Source of the DNA: an uncultured Lachnospiraceae bacterium
GTDB lineage: Bacteria > Bacillota > Clostridia > Lachnospirales > Lachnospiraceae
Assembly (NCBI GenBank): GCA_947627365.1
Contig: CANQVT010000026.1
Span: 1 to 32,952, forward strand
Direction: 5' to 3'
Length of the DNA stretch: 32,952 bases
Under the pieces are notes generated by a model that saw nothing but the letters and a program-made list of their open reading frames with translations, ran no database searches and was not told where the DNA came from. A program made the position numbers and the translations under genes. Numbering within the stretch: position 1 is the stretch's first letter; each line of letters starts with the position of its first letter. This document shows positions 32,917-32,952 of this stretch, one piece after another.

Positions 32917-32952
32917 CTCTTTCACCTCCCCGGTTTGATTTATTATGTTAAA

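Noticed and set aside
1-32952. tRNA, rRNA or CRISPR array.
   Set aside because: No cloverleaf with a conserved T-arm, no rRNA-like stretch and no regularly spaced repeats were found by eye. A tRNA scan would be needed to exclude short ones fully.

Overview
The window comes from a Gram-positive anaerobe of the class Clostridia, most likely an acetogen of the Lachnospiraceae type. Three things point there. There is a bacterial CODH/acetyl-CoA synthase cluster. Two housekeeping blocks have Firmicutes/Clostridia gene order (rpsP-khpA-rimM-trmD-rplS-lepB-ylqF-rnhB-yraN and DUF512-der-plsY-gpsA). There are also several type I signal peptidases and a long-form PRPP synthetase. Species cannot be fixed from sequence reading alone.

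Region 1 (about 100-14323, minus strand) is a Wood-Ljungdahl carbonyl-branch operon. A strong sigma-A-type promoter (14295-14323) reads into a His-rich probable nickel-binding protein. Next come a CooT-like nickel protein, a CooC ATPase, the CO dehydrogenase AcsA/CooS, a second CooC/AcsF ATPase, and a 230-aa orphan copy of the CooS C-terminal domain that has lost its three C-cluster cysteines. These are followed by acetyl-CoA synthase AcsB, the two corrinoid protein subunits AcsD and AcsC, the methyltransferase AcsE, the corrinoid-reactivating ferredoxin AcsV and a DUF3786 protein. The first genes handle nickel. AcsA makes CO from CO2. AcsE, AcsC and AcsD deliver the methyl group, AcsB joins methyl, CO and CoA, and AcsV re-reduces inactive cobalt. 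The methyl-branch genes (formate-THF ligase, FolD, MetF) are not in the window. Several gaps of this operon hold conspicuous inverted repeats, most strikingly the 476-base acsB-acsD gap.

Region 2 (14324-15660) is an AT-rich divergent promoter region with a tandem 13-bp repeat, then a plus-strand Rpn/PD-(D/E)XK family gene with its own promoter and a clear terminator.

Region 3 (15764-23785, minus strand) carries DUF512 radical-SAM/PDZ, der, plsY, gpsA and carB. After carB lies an overlooked 58-codon frame encoding a double-glycine-leader-like peptide.

Region 4 (23872-32952) starts with a plus-strand PRPP synthetase gene. The remaining genes are on the minus strand: pgeF/yfiH, yraN, rnhB, three lepB genes around rbgA/ylqF, rplS, trmD, rimM, khpA and rpsP.

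The best candidates for something not well described are the cysteine-less CooS half-protein inside the CODH/ACS operon, the double-glycine peptide behind carB, and the nested GCA-loop palindromes between acsB and acsD. All functional calls come from reading motifs by eye; no database search was run.
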